DNA of 64,000 bases from Duganella sp. Leaf126 (GTDB lineage Bacteria; Pseudomonadota; Gammaproteobacteria; Burkholderiales; Burkholderiaceae_D). Below, in pieces: positions 31,378 to 38,962 of this stretch. The translations under genes and the position numbers were made by a program. The notes under the pieces are model-generated. The model was not told the DNA's origin. It did no database searches and was given only the letters and a program-made list of their open reading frames with translations. The stretch spans positions 62,214-126,213 of the forward strand of contig NZ_LMNW01000032.1 in NCBI RefSeq assembly GCF_001423125.1. Direction: 5' to 3'. Position 1 is the stretch's first letter; every line of letters starts with the position of its first letter.

Positions 31378-31405
31378 TGGATCCCCGCCTGCGCGGGGAT
31401 GACGG
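31378..31405. repeat. Dispersed palindromic (REP-like) repeat, copy 2
   Basis: TGGATCCCCGCCTGCGCGGG followed by GATGACGG. All 28 bases are identical to copy 3 at 31495 and the unit is inverted relative to copy 1. Confidence 0.75.
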
Positions 31406-31494
31406 TGCTGCCTACTTCAGCCGTGCTGCCAGCTTTCACCGGTGCTGGTGGCACCGGTGCGCTGTCTTTTTCCGCGGGTGGCTCGGACGGGCAT

Positions 31495-31522
31495 TGGATC
31501 CCCGCCTGCGCGGGGATGACGG
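31495..31522. repeat. Dispersed palindromic (REP-like) repeat, copy 3
   Basis: Identical in all 28 bases to the copy at 31378 and in the same orientation. It lies just 20 bases beyond the stop of the Ala/Pro-rich gene, where its hairpin could act on that gene's 3' end. Confidence 0.75.
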
Positions 31523-31541
31523 ATCAAGCGCTGACGGTGCC

Positions 31542-31922
31542 TTACTTGACTGGCGCTGCTGGCGCGGCCGGGGTCGCTGGTGCTGCTGGTGCTGCCGGTG
31601 CTGCCTTGCCCGGCGCCGGGGCTGGCGGCACTGGTGCGCCGTCTTTTTCAGCTGGCGGCGCGGCCGGCTTCATTTTTTTGGCATGCGTTTTCTTTGCATG
31701 TTTTTCAGCGTGCTTGGCTTCCGGCGCCGGGGTGGTGGCGCCTGGCGCTGCCGGTGCACCCATCGGCGCTGCTGCCGGCGCTGGTGCTACCGGTGCCGGG
31801 CCATGGCCTGCTGCGTGGACCGGGGCAGGGGCCGGGGCGGCTGCCGGGGCAGGCGCAGGGGTTTGGGCAAAGGCGGCGCCGGCGACGACGGTGGCGATCA
31901 GGGAGGCAATGATTTTCTTCAT
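31542..31922 (-). CDS. Secreted Ala/Pro-rich low-complexity protein
   Basis: 126 residues. A signal peptide (MKKIIASLIATVVAGAAFA-Q) is followed by an almost pure Ala/Pro/Gly chain with one central basic cluster (AKHAEKHAKKTHAKKMK). AAGGAT stands upstream of the ATG, which together with the signal peptide supports a real gene despite low complexity. It has no folded domain. The function is unknown; periplasmic spacer or cell-wall-binding roles are guesses. Confidence 0.7.
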   Translation of the reverse strand: MKKIIASLIATVVAGAAFAQTPAPAPAAAPAPAPVHAAGHGPAPVAPAPAAAPMGAPAAPGATTPAPEAKHAEKHAKKTHAKKMKPAAPPAEKDGAPVPPAPAPGKAAPAAPAAPATPAAPAAPVK

Positions 31923-32064
31923 GATATGAAATCCTTAAAATCGTTTATAACGTTTATCTGGTTTATATGGTTTTAGTAACTGACCCTGCTTTTTTTCTTC
32001 ATGGCCGCCTGTTGTGTCGGTCATGAGCAAAAAACGCCGCCGCCCCGCCCGGCGTTGACCGCGA

Positions 32065-32110
32065 TTACACTCCCTTACACTCTGCCGGCGATACTTACAG
32101 TTGCTTACAG
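32065..32110. promoter_or_regulatory. Four TTACA repeats phased at 10-base intervals upstream of the M28 peptidase
   Basis: TTACAC begins at 32065 and 32075; TTACAG begins at 32095 and 32105. Spacings are 10, 20 and 10 bases, so all lie on one helix face, 50-95 bases before the peptidase ATG. Paired direct repeats at 10-base spacing are typical of OmpR/PhoB-family response-regulator sites. The regulator is unknown. Confidence 0.45.
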
Positions 32111-32160
32111 ACGGCGCGAAAGTGCAGTAAGATGGTCCGCTTTCACGTCACGGAGTCCTC

Positions 32161-33807
32161 ATGCGTCTTACCCCGCTCGCCCTCGCCGCCGGCCTCGCCA
32201 TCCAGGCCGCCGCCCCCGTCATGGCCGATGACCAGGCCGGACAGCCGGTCGTCACCGAGGCGCCACTGCGCGCCCACCTCTCGTTCCTGGCCGACGACCT
32301 GTTCGAGGGACGCGGCACCGGTCAGCGTGGCGGGCTGCTGGCCGTGCGCTACCTGGAAACCCAGGCGGCCGTGATCGGCCTGCAGCCGCTGGCAAACGGC
32401 ACCTACCGCCAGTCCGTCAACATCGAGGGCACCCGGCTGCTGCCGGGCAGCAGCCTCAGTTTCGACAGCGGCGGCAAGACCATCACGCCCAAGGTCGGCG
32501 AACAAATCCTGATCGGCACCATGAGCGGCAAGGAGCAGGTGACCATCGATGCGCCGCTGGTCTTCGTCGGCTATGGCGCCGAGGCGCCGGAAGAACGGTG
32601 GGACGACTACAAGGGCGTCGATGTCCAGGGCAAGGTGCTGGTGATGATGGTCAACGACCCGCAACCGACCGCCGAGGAACCGAACCGTTTTGCCGGCAAG
32701 GCCTATACCTATTACGGCCGCTGGCTGTACAAGTACGAGGAAGCCGTGCGCCGCGGCGCTGCCGGCGTGCTGCTGATCCACACCACGCCGTCGGCCTCGT
32801 ATCCGTGGAGCGTGCCGGCCAACGGTTTCGGCCACGAACGCTTCCACCTCAAGGGCAAGGGCAACCCGGTGGAAGGCTGGCTGCAGGAAGAGACGGCGCG
32901 CACGCTGTTCGCTGCCGCCGGCTTCGATCTCGACACGCTGCGCGCAGCCGCCGAGCGGCGCGATTTCAAGCCGGTGGACCTGAACACCCGCGTCCATGGC
33001 CAGTTGCGCAGCACCGTGCGCCAGATCGAGGAATTCAACGTGGCCGGCATCGTTCCCGGCACCGACGCCACGCTCAAGGAGCAGGCGGTCATCTATTCGG
33101 CGCACTGGGACCACCTGGGCATGGACGACGCTGGCGCCGACCACGGCCAGCACGACCGCATCTACAACGGCGCCATCGACAATGCCTCGGGCAGCGCCGC
33201 CCTGCTGGTGATGGCTGCCGAAGCGGTCAGGCATCCGGCCAGGCGCACGCAGGTGTTCCTGTGGCCGGCCGCCGAAGAACAAGGTTTGCTGGGCGCGGCC
33301 GCCTACGTGCAACACCCGGCCTGGCCGCTGGACAAAACCACGGCCGACCTCAACCTCGACAGCATGAACTTCGTCGGCAAAACCTCCGACATCGGCGTGG
33401 CCGGCGCCGAGCGCAGCAGCCTGTACGACGCCTCGGCTGCCGTCGCCAAACAGATGGGGCTGACGCTGGCGCCGGCCGTGCCCGACCTGTCGGGCGCCTT
33501 CTTCCGCGCCGACCATTTCGTCTTCGCCAAGGCCGGCATCCCGGCCTTCAATGTCGGCTCGGCCGTGTTCTCGGGCGACGGCCACTTCACGTTCGTGAAA
33601 GACCTGGACGCCTCGCGCGCCAAGCTGGTCGCCTTCAAAAAGGACTACCACCAGGTGACCGACGAATACCGTCCGCAGTGGGACCTGTTGGGCATGGTGC
33701 AGCAGGCCCAGTTCACGCTCAACCTCGGCTACTACGTGGCCAATGCCCCGGCCATGCAGACCTGGAAGGCCGGCGAAGCGTTCGGCAAGGTCAAACGCAA
33801 GCGGTAA
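32161..33807 (+). CDS. Secreted M28-family zinc metallopeptidase
   Basis: 548 residues with a signal peptide (…APVMA-DD). A PA-type insert occupies about residues 120-240, followed by the M28 catalytic domain. The zinc ligands and catalytic acid are visible: H315 in SAHWDHLG, D340 in GAIDNASG, E372/E373 in PAAEEQGLLG, D400 in LNLDSMN and a C-terminal His in DYHQVTDE. It is probably an aminopeptidase acting on peptides in the periplasm or outside the cell. The ATG follows CACGGAGTCCTC. The upstream phased TTACA repeats suggest control by a response regulator. Confidence 0.88.
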   Translation: MRLTPLALAAGLAIQAAAPVMADDQAGQPVVTEAPLRAHLSFLADDLFEGRGTGQRGGLLAVRYLETQAAVIGLQPLANGTYRQSVNIEGTRLLPGSSLSFDSGGKTITPKVGEQILIGTMSGKEQVTIDAPLVFVGYGAEAPEERWDDYKGVDVQGKVLVMMVNDPQPTAEEPNRFAGKAYTYYGRWLYKYEEAVRRGAAGVLLIHTTPSASYPWSVPANGFGHERFHLKGKGNPVEGWLQEETARTLFAAAGFDLDTLRAAAERRDFKPVDLNTRVHGQLRSTVRQIEEFNVAGIVPGTDATLKEQAVIYSAHWDHLGMDDAGADHGQHDRIYNGAIDNASGSAALLVMAAEAVRHPARRTQVFLWPAAEEQGLLGAAAYVQHPAWPLDKTTADLNLDSMNFVGKTSDIGVAGAERSSLYDASAAVAKQMGLTLAPAVPDLSGAFFRADHFVFAKAGIPAFNVGSAVFSGDGHFTFVKDLDASRAKLVAFKKDYHQVTDEYRPQWDLLGMVQQAQFTLNLGYYVANAPAMQTWKAGEAFGKVKRKR

Positions 33808-33853
33808 GCGTGCAGTTTAGCCACAGCGGAATATGCCAGCAGGCAACTCCTAG

Positions 33854-33890
33854 AGGTAAAGCGCCTATAATTCAGGCAGGCGTTTTACCT
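33854..33890. promoter_or_regulatory. 12-base inverted repeat enclosing a TATAAT -10 box before the MshQ-like gene
   Basis: AGGTAAAGCGCC (33854-33865) and GGCGTTTTACCT (33879-33890) match in 11 of 12 paired positions, the twelfth being a G-T pair. The 13-base loop begins with TATAAT (33866-33871). The gene starts 10 bases further on. The layout suggests an operator over the -10 region, or an RNA hairpin next to the ribosome-binding site. There is no good -35. Confidence 0.5.
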
Positions 33891-33900
33891 GAGAGAAATA

Positions 33901-36900
33901 ATGTTGCGCGTAATATGGCGATTGATATGGCGATACCTATGGCGATCCCTGTGGCTGGGCTGGATGATGTCGGTTGCCGTCACCGCCCAAGCCACCAGTT
34001 TCGATGGCAAGGGCAAGGCGCCCGCCACCTGCACGCTCAATGGCAGCACCTACACCTGCGCCACGATTTTTGCCGATGCCAACGATGTTGCCGATATCGC
34101 CGGCGGCATCACCGTGCTGGTGACATCGGACCTCACGTTCGGCTACTTCCAGGACCTGCGCATGGCCGCCACGGCGCGCCTGGAGACCACGGGCAGCTAC
34201 GACATCGCGATCACCAATACGCAGCAGAATAACTTCAGTACCAACGGCGCCACCATCAAGGCGGGCGGCGACTTCTCGCTGGGCAATGGCAAAACCATGG
34301 CCGCCAACATCATCGGCACCAACGTCAGCCTGGTCGGCTCGTCATCGAAGCTTACCGGCACGATTACCGCCAGCGGCGCGGTCGATATCGTCAGCGGCTC
34401 GGAAGTGACGGGCGCGGTGTCGGCCGGGTCTGCCGTGGTCCGTTCCAACGCCAAACTCGGCAGCACGCTGACCGTCAACAACGGCGGCGCCATCACGCTC
34501 GAATCGGCAGTCACGATCGCCGGCGCCGTCTCCGGCGGCTCGATCACCACGTCCTCGAACGTGACGCTCAACGGCCCGGTCAATGTCAGCGGCCAGGCAT
34601 TGTTCGACTCCCAGAGCATCGTCTACGGCACCGTCAACGCCGGCTCGCTGGTGCTGAAGTCGGCCAACGCCACCATCAACGGCAACGTCAAGGTCACGGG
34701 CGACGTGACGCTGGAAAACAGCACGGTGATCAATGGCGACCTCGATGCCAGCAACGTCAAGACCGGCGACTCTTACGCCAAGATCAACGGCAACGCAGCG
34801 GTAAACTCGATTTACTTCGGCTACGGCGGCACCGTGTCGAAAGTGATTACCTGCAAGGCGCCGCCGCCCAATGCGCCGAAATGCAGCTGCGTCACGACCG
34901 CCTCGACTTACTCGTACAGCCCCACCTGCGCCGCCGGCTCCCCGCCGCCGCCCGCCAGCGTCCACCATTTCCAGATCACCCACAGCGGCAATGCGCTGAC
35001 CTGCCAGCCGCAGACGGTCACCGTGACCGCGTGCGCCAACGCCGCGTGCACCGCGCCGCACTACACGGGCAGCGTCAAGACCACGCTGCAACCGGGCGGT
35101 GCCGAGTTCACCGTCGTCAACGGCAGCAACAACGCGGCCACCGTCAGCCGCAGCACGGCGGGCACGGCCACGCTGTCGGCCAGCGGTGCCGCAAATGCGT
35201 CCACCTGCGTCAACGCGGTGGCCGGCGGCACGTCGTGCGACATGGTGTTCAGCGACCGCGGCCTGACGCTGTCCGTGCCCGATCACGTGTCGATGACCAC
35301 CGCCAGCGTCACGGTCCAGGCGCTCAAGTCGGCGTCCGCCCCCAACGCCGGCAAGAGCTGCGTGCCGCTGCTGGCCAATACCACGGCCACCGTCAATTTC
35401 AGCTGCAGCCAGCTCAACCCGGCCAACGGCGCCAAGCCGCCGGTGGCGCTGAAGAACCAGGACGCTGCCGGCTACACCAGCGTGAGCTGCGGCAGCGGCA
35501 GTACCGGCGTGCCGCTCAAGTTCGACGCCAACGGCCTGGCTGTCGCCAGCCTGCAATATCCGGAAGCGGGCAATGTCGGCCTGTCGGCCAGTTACACCAG
35601 CGGCACGCTCGGCGCCAGCACGCCGGCAGCGACCGCCTTCACGGTGGCGCCGTTCGCGTTCCGGCTCAAGGCCACGCGCAGCACCACCACGCCGGTCCTG
35701 CCTGCCGGCGTGTTCGCCCGCGCCAGCGAACCGTTCACGCTGCAGATTGCAGCCGTCAATGCGCTGCCGGACGACCCCAATAATCCGGATGCCAATGTCA
35801 CCAAGAATTTTGGCAAGGAAAACACACCGGAAAGCGTCAAGCCCGGCATCACCGTGACCGCGCCGGCCGGTGGCGGGGGCACGCTGACGGGCAGCTTCGT
35901 GCTCGTCAACGGCGTTGCCAGCGGCACCTACAGTTTCGACGAAACGGCAACGCTCGCCATCACGGCAGTCAGTGCCAATGCCAGCGGCTATTACCTGGGC
36001 ATCCAGGCCAGCGGCTTCAATACCCGCGGCACGCTGAACCCGGGGCGCTTCATTCCCGACCATTTCGACACCGCCCTGCCCGCGCCGCTCACCGACACCA
36101 ACGAAGGCGACACCATGGATTGCACCAACACGGGCGGCCTGGTGCAACCGTGTAACAAGCGCCTGGTCTATTCGGGCCAGCCGTTCCAGCTAATCGTGAC
36201 TGCCTACAACGGCGCCGGTGCGGTCACGAAAAACTACACGGGCAGCTATGCCAAGACGATTACGCTGGGCAGCTGGAGCGACTCCAACGATACGGCCACC
36301 ACCAAGGCCGTGGCCATCCCCAGCATCGGCTGGACCGGTGCGGCCGGCGCCACCCGCTACACGTTTACCGATGGTGTGGGCAAGCTGGTCCCGGACGCCC
36401 AGGGCAAATCCAACCTGCCCTACTTTGCCTTTGCCGCCGCCAGCACGCCCAGCAATCCGACCCGCTTCGTGGTGCGCGCCAGCGATGGCGATGGCGTGTC
36501 GTCGCAACGCAGCGTGCCGGTCGAGCAGGAACTCACCGCCATCAGCGGCCAGCTGTACATTGCCCCCGGTTTCGGTTCCGCCACGGCGCCGATGCCGGTC
36601 AACCTGGAAGCGCGGTTTTACGTAAACGGCGCCTACCGCATCAACCCCGCCTTCAACGGCCCCACGCCGGCGGTGGTCAGCGGCGCGCTGTTGTTGAGCA
36701 ATTGCCAGAAAGCACTGGCCGCCGATCCGAAGACCGGCGCCTGCAACAGCGCCGGCCAGTTGAAACTGTCCGGCAAGGCGCAGCAGAATTTCAAGAACGG
36801 CAAGGCCAGCTTCTTCGTGCAAGGTCCGCAGGTCGGCCCCGGCGCAGTCGGCATGTCGCTGCGCGCACCGTGTGCGACGGGTACCACGTGCGCCGTGACC

Positions 36901-36993
36901 GACTGGATCGGCTACCTGCCGCGCACGGTTGGCAACCTCACCTTCGGCATCTACCGCGCCGGCCCGGTGATCTATACGCGCGAAGTCTACTAG
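33901..36993 (+). CDS. MshQ-like/DUF6701 surface protein (orphan)
   Basis: 1030 residues. The N-terminal signal-like segment contains four WRxx-type units (WRLI, WRYL, WRSL, WLGW) encoded by a 12-base repeat. Next is a bactofilin-like beta-helical region (about 90-300) with regular alternation such as TITASGAVDIVSGSEVTGAV. A Cys/Pro-rich hinge (CKAPPPNAPKCSC) follows. The long C-terminal half has Ig-like and DUF6701 features, including LNPGRFIPDHFD and TDWIGYLPRTVGNLTFGIYR. It resembles MshQ of the MSHA pilus system, thought to be a surface or adhesin component. No other msh genes are in the window, so it stands alone. A secreted adhesin is the likely role. Its promoter region carries a conspicuous inverted repeat. 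Confidence 0.75.
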   Translation: MLRVIWRLIWRYLWRSLWLGWMMSVAVTAQATSFDGKGKAPATCTLNGSTYTCATIFADANDVADIAGGITVLVTSDLTFGYFQDLRMAATARLETTGSYDIAITNTQQNNFSTNGATIKAGGDFSLGNGKTMAANIIGTNVSLVGSSSKLTGTITASGAVDIVSGSEVTGAVSAGSAVVRSNAKLGSTLTVNNGGAITLESAVTIAGAVSGGSITTSSNVTLNGPVNVSGQALFDSQSIVYGTVNAGSLVLKSANATINGNVKVTGDVTLENSTVINGDLDASNVKTGDSYAKINGNAAVNSIYFGYGGTVSKVITCKAPPPNAPKCSCVTTASTYSYSPTCAAGSPPPPASVHHFQITHSGNALTCQPQTVTVTACANAACTAPHYTGSVKTTLQPGGAEFTVVNGSNNAATVSRSTAGTATLSASGAANASTCVNAVAGGTSCDMVFSDRGLTLSVPDHVSMTTASVTVQALKSASAPNAGKSCVPLLANTTATVNFSCSQLNPANGAKPPVALKNQDAAGYTSVSCGSGSTGVPLKFDANGLAVASLQYPEAGNVGLSASYTSGTLGASTPAATAFTVAPFAFRLKATRSTTTPVLPAGVFARASEPFTLQIAAVNALPDDPNNPDANVTKNFGKENTPESVKPGITVTAPAGGGGTLTGSFVLVNGVASGTYSFDETATLAITAVSANASGYYLGIQASGFNTRGTLNPGRFIPDHFDTALPAPLTDTNEGDTMDCTNTGGLVQPCNKRLVYSGQPFQLIVTAYNGAGAVTKNYTGSYAKTITLGSWSDSNDTATTKAVAIPSIGWTGAAGATRYTFTDGVGKLVPDAQGKSNLPYFAFAAASTPSNPTRFVVRASDGDGVSSQRSVPVEQELTAISGQLYIAPGFGSATAPMPVNLEARFYVNGAYRINPAFNGPTPAVVSGALLLSNCQKALAADPKTGACNSAGQLKLSGKAQQNFKNGKASFFVQGPQVGPGAVGMSLRAPCATGTTCAVTDWIGYLPRTVGNLTFGIYRAGPVIYTREVY

Positions 36994-37076
36994 CCGGCCG
37001 CACGCGCCGGTGGCGTACGGCAGCGCGGTAAAAAACACGGTACGATGGCCGTTTTCCCCATCTACCAAGGAGCACC

Positions 37077-37778
37077 ATGGAAACGAATTCGCAATGGATC
37101 GACATCAAGACCGACGACGGCAGCTTCGGCGCCTACCTGTCGCTGCCGCGCGGCGGCAAGGGTCCCGGCATCGTCTTGCTGCAGGAAATCTTCGGCGTCA
37201 ATCAGCACATCCGTAACGTGGCCGACCAGTACGCGGCCGACGGCTACGTGGTGATCGCTCCCGACCTGTTCTGGCGCGACAGCGCCCGCATCGAGCTGAC
37301 CTACGACGAAGCCGGCTGGAAGCGCGCGATCGCGCTGATGAACGCGCTGGACTTCGACAAGGCCCAGTCCGATATCGCTGCCACCGTCAAGACGCTGCGC
37401 GCCCACGAAGGCACGGCTGGCCAGAAGATCGCCGCCCTGGGCTTCTGCATGGGCGGCCTGCTGGCATACCGCACCGCCGCGGACGGCCTGGTCGATACAG
37501 CCGTGGCCTATTACGGCGGCGGCATCCAGAACGGTCTCGATCGCGCGGACGACATCCAGGTGCCGCTGCTGATGCACTTCGGCAGCGCCGACAGCCACAT
37601 CCCGAACGAGGCCGTGAAAACCATCGCCGAGCGTTTCGAGGGCGTGGAAACGGTGGAAATCCATGTGTACGACGGCGCCGAGCACGGCTTCAACTGCAAC
37701 CACCGCGATTCGTACAACCAGCGCGCTGCCGTCGAAGCCCACGGCCACACGCTGGTCTTCCTGAGCGAACAACTGTAA
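37077..37778 (+). CDS. Dienelactone hydrolase family protein
   Basis: 233-residue cytosolic alpha/beta hydrolase. The diagnostic Cys nucleophile is C124 in GFCMGG. The partner Glu of this family is E37 in LLQEIFGVN, and Asp and His follow in GSADSHIP and GAEHGFNC. It is similar to carboxymethylenebutenolidase, but no chlorocatechol or beta-ketoadipate genes are nearby, so the substrate is open. AAGGAGCACC precedes the ATG. The thioesterase gene begins 8 bases after its stop, so they form an operon. Confidence 0.88.
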   Translation: METNSQWIDIKTDDGSFGAYLSLPRGGKGPGIVLLQEIFGVNQHIRNVADQYAADGYVVIAPDLFWRDSARIELTYDEAGWKRAIALMNALDFDKAQSDIAATVKTLRAHEGTAGQKIAALGFCMGGLLAYRTAADGLVDTAVAYYGGGIQNGLDRADDIQVPLLMHFGSADSHIPNEAVKTIAERFEGVETVEIHVYDGAEHGFNCNHRDSYNQRAAVEAHGHTLVFLSEQL

Positions 37779-37786
37779 GGACCGCC

Positions 37787-38230
37787 ATGGCCCGCCTGCA
37801 ACTCGATTTCCCGGACGATCAATATTATTTTTCCACCCAGCTCACCGTGCGCCACACCGACATCAATGCCGCCAATCACCTCGGCAACGATTCGATGGTG
37901 TCGATGATCTCGGAAGCGCGCGCCCAGTTTCTGGCGGAATTTGGCGTCGAGGAAATGGACAGCAGCGGCGCCGGCATCATCGTCACCGACCTGGCCACGG
38001 CCTACCGCGCGGAAGCGCATGCGCGCGACCACCTGCTGTTCGAAGTGGGACTGATGGATTTCAACCGCTACGGCGGCGATATCACGTTCCGCGTCACGCG
38101 CCCGCGCGACGCCACGCTGGTGGCCATGGCCAAGTATGGCTTCGTGTTCTTCAACTACCGCACCGGCGCGGTCACGCCGATGCCGGCAGCGTTTGCGGCC
38201 AAGTTCCCGCGCGTAAACCGCATCGCCTGA
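37787..38230 (+). CDS. Hotdog-fold thioesterase
   Basis: 147 residues of the 4HBT/FcbC-like acyl-CoA thioesterase group, with VRHTDINAANHLGND carrying the catalytic Asp typical of that group, and DITFRVTRPRD later in the fold. The start codon follows TAAGGACCGCC, 8 bases after the dienelactone hydrolase stop. The pair may process an unusual carboxylic or thioester intermediate together; this is inferred from spacing only. Confidence 0.82.
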   Translation: MARLQLDFPDDQYYFSTQLTVRHTDINAANHLGNDSMVSMISEARAQFLAEFGVEEMDSSGAGIIVTDLATAYRAEAHARDHLLFEVGLMDFNRYGGDITFRVTRPRDATLVAMAKYGFVFFNYRTGAVTPMPAAFAAKFPRVNRIA

Positions 38231-38252
38231 TTGCCCAGGCCGGCTGCCAGGC

Positions 38253-38750
38253 TTACCTGGCGGCCGTCTTGGGCGCGATGGTTTTCTCGAACCAGTCGTC
38301 GATCATCTGTTTTTCGTAGCGCAGCGGGTCGCTGTCGGACAGCCGCGTGAGGCGCTGCTGGTACATCATGTTCGACAGCTCGCTCTCGCCGCTGCGCAGC
38401 ACGGCGCCGTTTTCCTCCAGCGTGTAACGCAGCGTCATGTGCGGCCAGTCGGCGCCGCCGGTCATGACGCGGATATCGTCGCCGCCCGAGCGGCGCGGCC
38501 ACAGCCGTCCGGCCAGGTCGATGTCGAGCACCTCGATTTTCAGTTGCTGGCCCGGCGCCAGCTTGTTGTCGAAGCTCGAAAAATACTGGGTGAAGTCCTT
38601 GAGCAGGCGCTCGCGCTCGATCTGGCTGCGCGGCACATCGATGAATTCGTCGGGCTTCACATAGCTGACGCTGACCTGGGCCCAGGCCGCGCCGGTGGTG
38701 GCGGCCAGCAGCGCCAGGGCCACCAGGGAAGATTTGATCGTCGGGCGCAT
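38253..38750 (-). CDS. DUF3016 periplasmic protein
   Basis: 165 residues. A signal peptide (ending AAWAQ) is followed by a DUF3016 domain (VSYVKPDEFIDVPRS..., LKIEVLDIDLAGR..., MTLRYTLEENGAVLRSGE). I chose the start at MRPTIKSS because AAGGAG sits 7 bases upstream; a Met 8 codons earlier lacks this. The function of the family is unknown. It converges on the thioesterase gene. Confidence 0.8.
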   Translation of the reverse strand: MRPTIKSSLVALALLAATTGAAWAQVSVSYVKPDEFIDVPRSQIERERLLKDFTQYFSSFDNKLAPGQQLKIEVLDIDLAGRLWPRRSGGDDIRVMTGGADWPHMTLRYTLEENGAVLRSGESELSNMMYQQRLTRLSDSDPLRYEKQMIDDWFEKTIAPKTAAR

Positions 38751-38858
38751 CGCGCACTCCTTCGCAGACATCATGGGGAAGTAAACAATATAGCCCGTTT
38801 GCCGACGCGCCGCGCAGTTTGATGCGATTTGTTACCAATCATCGCCAATCGCGCGCCG

Positions 38859-38886
38859 ATGTCACGCTGCGGTCATCTGCGGTCGC
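38859..38886. promoter_or_regulatory. Possible Pho box upstream of the PhoX-like gene
   Basis: ATGTCAC-GCTG-CGGTCAT keeps the 7+4+7 Pho-box layout (consensus half CTGTCAT; matches 5/7 and 6/7). A third weaker half, CGGTCGC, follows 10 bases later. It lies about 80 bases before the phosphatase start. This fits phosphate control, but the match is imperfect. Confidence 0.4.
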
Positions 38887-38962
38887 TAACATTGCGGCCG
38901 TCGGGATGCAGCGCCATCCCCTCGCCCGAGCCTTGACCCAAGCCTTAACTCCAGGAATGAAT

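Noticed and set aside
31326-31522. CRISPR array
   Set aside because: Only three units, one inverted, with unequal 25- and 89-base gaps and no cas genes; these are dispersed palindromic repeats.
33901-36993. MSHA pilus operon
   Set aside because: Neighbours are an M28 peptidase and a dienelactone hydrolase; no pilin, ATPase or prepilin genes are present.
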